Positions 1 to 3,326 of a stretch of 5,818 nt of DNA are shown piece by piece. The DNA is taken from positions 1 through 5,818 of the forward strand of contig SLLJ01000361.1 of assembly GCA_007134165.1 (NCBI GenBank), read 5' to 3'. Within the stretch, counting starts at the first letter, position 1, and every line of letters begins with the position of its first letter. This stretch comes from Nitriliruptoraceae bacterium. GTDB taxonomy: Bacteria; Actinomycetota; Nitriliruptoria; Nitriliruptorales; Nitriliruptoraceae. The position numbers and the translations under genes were made by a program. Under the pieces are notes generated by a model, which saw nothing but the letters and a program-made list of their open reading frames with translations, was not told the origin of the DNA and did no database searches.

Positions 1-858
1 GCAGGACTGACCCTCGACCAGGACGTGTTCGTGACCTTCTCGCCGGAGCGGGTCGACCCCGGCAACGTGCTGCACACCGGGGACATCCCCAAGGTCGTCG
101 GCGGGGTCAGTCCGGTCTCCGGTGAGGTCGGCACGGCCGCCTACGGCCGGCTGGTGGACACCGTGCATCCGGTGTCCTCGGCGCGTGCGGCGGAGCTGAC
201 CAAGCTGCTCGAGAACACCTACCGGGCGGTCAACATCGCCATGGTCAACGAACTCGCGCAGGTCGCGGACGTGTTCGACATCGACGTCTGGGAGGTCATC
301 GAGGCCGCCGCGACCAAGCCCTTCGGCTTCCAGCCCTTCTACCCCGGACCGGGCGTGGGTGGGCACTGCATCCCGCTCGACCCGCAGTTCCTGGCCTGGC
401 GTGCCCGGGAGCTGCGGGTCGCGACCCGCTTCATCGACCTCGCCGAGGACGTCAACCGCCACATGCCCGACTACGTTGTTGGGCGCATCACCGGGCTGCT
501 CAACCAGCGAGGACGCTCGGTGCACGGCACCCGCATCCTCGGGGTCGGCGCGGCCTACAAGCCCAACATCGCCGACGACCGCGAGTCGCCGTCGATCGAT
601 GTGCTGCGGCTGCTCGCCCGTCAGGGGGCCGAACTCGGCGTGCTCGATCCACACGTACCCGACGATCGCCTCGCCCGCCACGGCTTCGCCGCGGTGCCCG
701 CCGACGCCGAGTTGTCGGGCTGGGAGCTGGCCGTGATCCTCACCGACCACGACGACATCGACTACGCGCGGCTGGCCGACGAGGTCGCCCTGGTCTTCGA
801 CACGCGTGGGGTCTACCGCCGCCGCGGCCTGGTGCGCGACGACGTCGTCGCGTTGTGA
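1..858 (+). CDS. Nucleotide-sugar 6-dehydrogenase, WbpA/WecC type (5'-truncated by window edge)
   Basis: Cytoplasmic enzyme of the UDP-glucose/GDP-mannose dehydrogenase superfamily. These oxidise C6 of an NDP-sugar to a carboxylate in two NAD-dependent steps, giving a uronic acid donor. The frame is open from base 1, so the GTG at 25 is an internal codon and the N-terminal NAD-binding Rossmann domain lies upstream. The visible 285 residues start just before the conserved SPERVDPGN (14-22). They continue into the central helical domain (AAELTKLLENTYRAVNIA, with K68 and N72) and the catalytic-cysteine motif PGPGVGGHCIPLDP, with C123 at bases 367-369. The C-terminal UDP-binding domain follows, with GVGAAYKPNIADDRESPS and K187. 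The GGHCIPxDP form, with TRFIDLAEDVN after it, is that of the WbpA/WecC group (UDP-GlcNAc, UDP-ManNAc or related substrates). UDP-glucose dehydrogenases of the Ugd/TuaD type usually have GGxCFPKD. The exact substrate cannot be read from this fragment. It is first in a three-gene series and ends 9 bases before the next start. Confidence 0.93.
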   Translation, partial: AGLTLDQDVFVTFSPERVDPGNVLHTGDIPKVVGGVSPVSGEVGTAAYGRLVDTVHPVSSARAAELTKLLENTYRAVNIAMVNELAQVADVFDIDVWEVIEAAATKPFGFQPFYPGPGVGGHCIPLDPQFLAWRARELRVATRFIDLAEDVNRHMPDYVVGRITGLLNQRGRSVHGTRILGVGAAYKPNIADDRESPSIDVLRLLARQGAELGVLDPHVPDDRLARHGFAAVPADAELSGWELAVILTDHDDIDYARLADEVALVFDTRGVYRRRGLVRDDVVAL

Positions 859-867
859 GCCGCACGC

Positions 868-2079
868 ATGCGCGTGCTGGTGGTCACGGTCGTGCATGTG
901 CCCCTCGATGCCCGGATCCACCACCGGCAGGTGCGTGCGCTGCGTCAGGCTGACGTCGAGGTGAGCCTGGCCGCCCCGTTCACGGCGACCGGGACCGACC
1001 CGGGCGCTGCGCTGGCCGGCGTGCACACCATCGACCTGCCGCGGGCCACCGGTCGGCAGCGGCTCGTGGCGCTGCGTGCCGCCCGGACGCTGATCACGCG
1101 GCTCGCCCCCGCCCATGACCTCGTGCTGCTGCACGACCCTGAGCTGGTGCTCGCGGTTGCCGGGCGGCTGCGGCGGTTGCCGCCCGTCGTGCTCGACGTG
1201 CACGAGGATCTCGTCGCCGCGCTGGTCGACGACCGCCCCTGGGTGCCCGGACCGCTGCGGCCGGGCGCGCGGTGGCTGGCCCGCCGGTTGGAGGCGTGGT
1301 CCGAGCGGCACCTGGCCGGTCTGCTGCTGGCCGAGACCGCCTACCGCTCGCGGTTCGCGGGCGCCCACCCGGTCGTGCCCAACCTGCCGTGGTTGCCGGC
1401 CGACCCACCGCCCTGCGGCCAGCAGCCCCGAGTGGTGTACGTCGGGAGGATCTCGGTAGGTCGGGGGGCCCACGAGCTGATCGCGCTCGGCGCCGCCTTG
1501 CGCGACACGCCGATTCCGGTGTCCGGCATGGGCGGTACGGCCGGCGCGGCAAACGGGGGCGGCACGGCCGGTGGGGCTGGTGGGGAGACCGGCGGCGAGA
1601 CGCTGCACCTCGAGATCGTCGGCCGCCCCGACGCCGACGTGCGTGACGCGGTGGTTGCCGCGCACGACGCCGGCGCGCTCACCTGGCACGGCGAGCTGCC
1701 CAACGACCGGGCGATGCAGGTGGTCGCCGGATCGGTGGCCGGGCTGTCGCTGCTGCACGACCGGGCCAACTACCGCGCGTCGATGCCGACCAAGGTCGTC
1801 GAATACCTCGCGCAGGGCGTGCCGGTGGTCACCACCCCGCTGCCCGAGGCCGCCCGGATCGTCACCGCCGCCGGCGGCGGGCTTGTGGTGCCCTTCGCTG
1901 ACGTGGAGGCGGCCTTGGCGGCGCTGCGGGATCTGGCCGGTGATCCCGAGCTGCGGGCACGCGCGGGTGCCGCCGGGCGTGAGCACGTGCGGGCGCACGC
2001 CAGCTGGGATGCCCAGGCGCCCCGTTTCGTCGCGCACCTGGCGTCGGTGGCGGGCATCGCTCCGGGGGGTCTGCGGTGA
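868..2079 (+). CDS. GT4-type glycosyltransferase (GT-B fold)
   Basis: Predicted cytosolic or peripheral-membrane glycosyltransferase of 403 residues, a usual length for GT4. The N-terminal domain opens with MRVLVVTVVHVPLDARIHHRQVRAL, a GT4 start in which the 'H-x-P-x-D-x-R-I' pattern is typical. The C-terminal nucleotide-sugar domain shows VVYVGRISVGRGAHELI (R194, R199-G200), LHLEIVG (246-252) and MPTKVVEYLAQGVPVVTT (306-323). E312 matches the second Glu of the EX7E motif. The first Glu position is Ala304, a variation I recall in KLFEYMA-type members. Residues 222-245 form a Gly/Ala/Thr-rich insert (separate entry). The ATG at 868 fits the family start and lies 9 bases after the previous stop. 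No strong ribosome-binding site is visible, so translational coupling is plausible. Its last 4 bases overlap the next gene. It probably adds a sugar during assembly of an extracellular polysaccharide. Donor and acceptor are unknown. Confidence 0.9.
   Translation: MRVLVVTVVHVPLDARIHHRQVRALRQADVEVSLAAPFTATGTDPGAALAGVHTIDLPRATGRQRLVALRAARTLITRLAPAHDLVLLHDPELVLAVAGRLRRLPPVVLDVHEDLVAALVDDRPWVPGPLRPGARWLARRLEAWSERHLAGLLLAETAYRSRFAGAHPVVPNLPWLPADPPPCGQQPRVVYVGRISVGRGAHELIALGAALRDTPIPVSGMGGTAGAANGGGTAGGAGGETGGETLHLEIVGRPDADVRDAVVAAHDAGALTWHGELPNDRAMQVVAGSVAGLSLLHDRANYRASMPTKVVEYLAQGVPVVTTPLPEAARIVTAAGGGLVVPFADVEAALAALRDLAGDPELRARAGAAGREHVRAHASWDAQAPRFVAHLASVAGIAPGGLR
1531..1602 (+). repeat. In-frame 27-bp duplication coding a Gly-rich insert in the GT4 enzyme
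   Basis: GGCGGTACGGCCGG at 1531-1544 recurs as GGCGGCACGGCCGG at 1558-1571, one substitution apart. The offset is exactly 27 bases (9 codons). The encoded nonapeptides are GGTAGAANG (222-230) and GGTAGGAGG (231-239), followed by a further Gly-rich tail ETGGET. The insert lies between the strand after the Arg-rich phosphate-binding loop and the LHLEIVG strand, where GT4 enzymes normally have a short loop. It looks like a flexible surface loop expanded by replication slippage. The + strand has several G runs here, so some local DNA structure is also possible. Confidence 0.7.
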
Positions 2080-3164
2080 GCCCGCCCGGGGTCGGACCGC
2101 CGCCCGACCAGCCCCCGGAGCGTGCCCCGGGGCCAGAACCGCCGGTGCCGCTGCCACCGCTGGCGGACGATCCGGGGGTCAGCGTGGTCGTGCCGGCGCT
2201 GAACGCGCCCGATGGCGCACCGCGGGCGGTGCGCTCGGCGCTGGACCAGGACGGTGTCGACGAGGTGGTGGTCGCCGCCGGCGACGCCGCGACCCGTCAG
2301 GCAGTCCAGGCGCTCGACGACCCGCGGGTGCGGGTCGTGGACAACCCGTCGGGTCGCACCGCGGATGCGCTCAACGCGGCGATCGCCGCCACCACCGGCG
2401 AGGTGGTGGTCCGCCTCGATGCCTACGCGGTCCTGCCCGAGGGCTACGTGGACACGGCCCTCGCGGCGCTTCGGACCACCGGTGCGGCCAACGTCGGTGG
2501 CATGCAGGTGCCCACCGCCGAGCGGGGCACGGCCCGGGCCATTGCGGCCGCCATGGCCTCGCCGGCAGGAGCAGGCGGGGCGACCTACCGGGTCGGCGGG
2601 TCGGCGGGGCCGGTGGACACCGTCTACCTCGGCGTGTTCCGGCGCGCTGCCCTCGAACAGGTCGGTGGCTTCGACCCTCGCTTTGTGCGCAACCAGGACG
2701 GCGAACTCAACCTGCGCCTGCGCCGGGCGGGCCACACCGTGTGGTTCGTGCCCGAGTTGGCGGTCGCCTACACGCCACGGGCTTCGCTGGCGGCACTGGC
2801 CCGGCAGTACGGGCAGTACGGCCGGTGGCGGCGGCTCACGGCCCGAACCCACCCTGGGTCGCTGGCCCTCCGGCAGCTTGCCCCGCCACTGCTGGTGGTC
2901 GGCCTGGTGCTGCTGGCGGCCGTGGCGGCGCTGCTGGGCACCGGATGGCCGCTGGCCCTGGCCGTGGGTGGGTATGCCGCCGGGCTGCTGGTCGCGGCGG
3001 CTGGGGCGGTGCAGGTGCTGCGCGACGTCCCGGTCACCGCAGCGGCGCTGGCCACCATGCACCTGGCCTGGGGGACCGGCTTCCTGCTCGGCCCTCCGCG
3101 GGCGCTGCTGGCTGGTTCGTCGTCGCCCCCCGGAGATGACCAGCCGCCGCGTTCGGGTGGCTAG
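2076..3164 (+). CDS. Membrane-associated GT2 glycosyltransferase, ExoA-like
   Basis: Inner-membrane family 2 glycosyltransferase of 362 residues, resembling the ExoA succinoglycan glucosyltransferase group. Residues 1-33 are a Pro-rich leader. The GT-A domain starts at VSVVVPALN (35-43). NPSGRTADALNAAI (90-103) and RLDAYA (113-118) follow. D115 sits where the family has its D-x-D/D-x-H metal-binding motif, here D-A-Y. Further family signatures are VDTVYLGVFRRAALEQVGGFD (180-200), RNQDGELNLRLRRAG (205-219, likely catalytic acid in QDGE) and RQYGQYGRWRR (243-253). Three hydrophobic stretches at about 268-289, 291-315 and 318-339 should be membrane helices. The GTG start at 2076 overlaps the previous stop as GTGA, and a G-rich run at 2064-2069 sits 6 bases upstream. 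That favours this start over the in-frame GTG at 2145, which would remove most of the Pro-rich leader. It is the last gene of the operon and a hairpin begins on its stop codon. The transferred sugar is unknown. Confidence 0.88.
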   Translation: MSPPGVGPPPDQPPERAPGPEPPVPLPPLADDPGVSVVVPALNAPDGAPRAVRSALDQDGVDEVVVAAGDAATRQAVQALDDPRVRVVDNPSGRTADALNAAIAATTGEVVVRLDAYAVLPEGYVDTALAALRTTGAANVGGMQVPTAERGTARAIAAAMASPAGAGGATYRVGGSAGPVDTVYLGVFRRAALEQVGGFDPRFVRNQDGELNLRLRRAGHTVWFVPELAVAYTPRASLAALARQYGQYGRWRRLTARTHPGSLALRQLAPPLLVVGLVLLAAVAALLGTGWPLALAVGGYAAGLLVAAAGAVQVLRDVPVTAAALATMHLAWGTGFLLGPPRALLAGSSSPPGDDQPPRSGG

Positions 3165-3182
3165 GCGACGGTTGCCGTCGCC
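3164..3182 (+). terminator. Hairpin on the GT2 stop codon, probable U-tract-less terminator
   Basis: A perfect inverted repeat GGCGACGG-TTG-CCGTCGCC has an 8-bp stem (3164-3171 with 3175-3182) and a 3-base loop. It begins on the last base of the TAG stop. No run of T follows, as is common for terminators proposed in high-GC actinobacteria. It could end the polysaccharide operon transcript or stabilise its 3' end. The structure is seen directly; its function is inferred. Confidence 0.55.
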
Positions 3183-3268
3183 ACGCCGACCTCACGTCGA
3201 CCCCACGCCGACCTCACGTCGACCCCACGCCGACCTCACGTCGACCCCACCCCGACCCCACCTGGACC
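3181..3268. repeat. 11-bp/22-bp direct tandem repeat array in the convergent intergenic region
   Basis: Four 22-bp units lie head to tail at 3181-3202, 3203-3224, 3225-3246 and 3247-3268. The first three are identical. The fourth differs at four positions. Each unit splits into two 11-bp halves, CCACGCCGACC and TCACGTCGACC, which differ at two sites. The array is therefore eight copies of an 11-mer with consensus YCACGYCGACC. Each TCACGTCGACC half contains a GTCGAC palindrome, lost in the fourth unit. There are no spacers, so this is not a CRISPR array. The period is not a multiple of three and no supported gene covers it. Function is unknown: a protein-binding array, a transcript-end structure or simple slippage are all possible. 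Confidence 0.9.
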
Positions 3269-3283
3269 CCACCGCGCCTGATC

Positions 3284-3316
3284 GCCGCGGCGCCCCGTCG
3301 CTCGGAGCGCCGCGGC
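3284..3316 (-). terminator. Strong hairpin downstream of the protease/SLH gene, probable bidirectional terminator
   Basis: GCCGCGGCGC at 3284-3293 pairs perfectly with GCGCCGCGGC at 3307-3316 (10 bp). After one mismatch (3294/3306) a further 3 bp can form (3295-3297 with 3303-3305), leaving a 5-base loop TCGCT. It lies 10 bases past the stop of the - strand gene. The GT2 gene converges from the other side, so the hairpin could end transcripts from both directions. Neither side carries a T tract. The inverted repeat is certain; the terminator role is inferred from position. Confidence 0.6.
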
Positions 3317-3326
3317 ACGGGACGGG

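Noticed and set aside
25..27. GTG as a start codon of the dehydrogenase
   Set aside because: The frame is open to base 1 and the NAD-binding domain would be missing, so the gene begins outside the window.
1555..1602. G-quadruplex regulatory element within the GT4 gene
   Set aside because: G runs exist, but they are explained by Gly codons in a GC-rich genome; nothing else supports a regulatory role.
1770..3062. A 430-codon open frame on the - strand opposite the GT4 and GT2 genes
   Set aside because: His/Arg/Gly-rich translation without motifs, overlapping two well-supported glycosyltransferases; a GC-driven shadow.
1571..3139. A 522-codon + strand open frame spanning the GT4/GT2 junction
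   Set aside because: Arg/Pro/Ala-rich, no recognisable domain, and it contradicts the two real genes in the other frames.
3181..3268. CRISPR array
   Set aside because: The 22-bp units are directly abutting with no unique spacers, and no cas gene is present.
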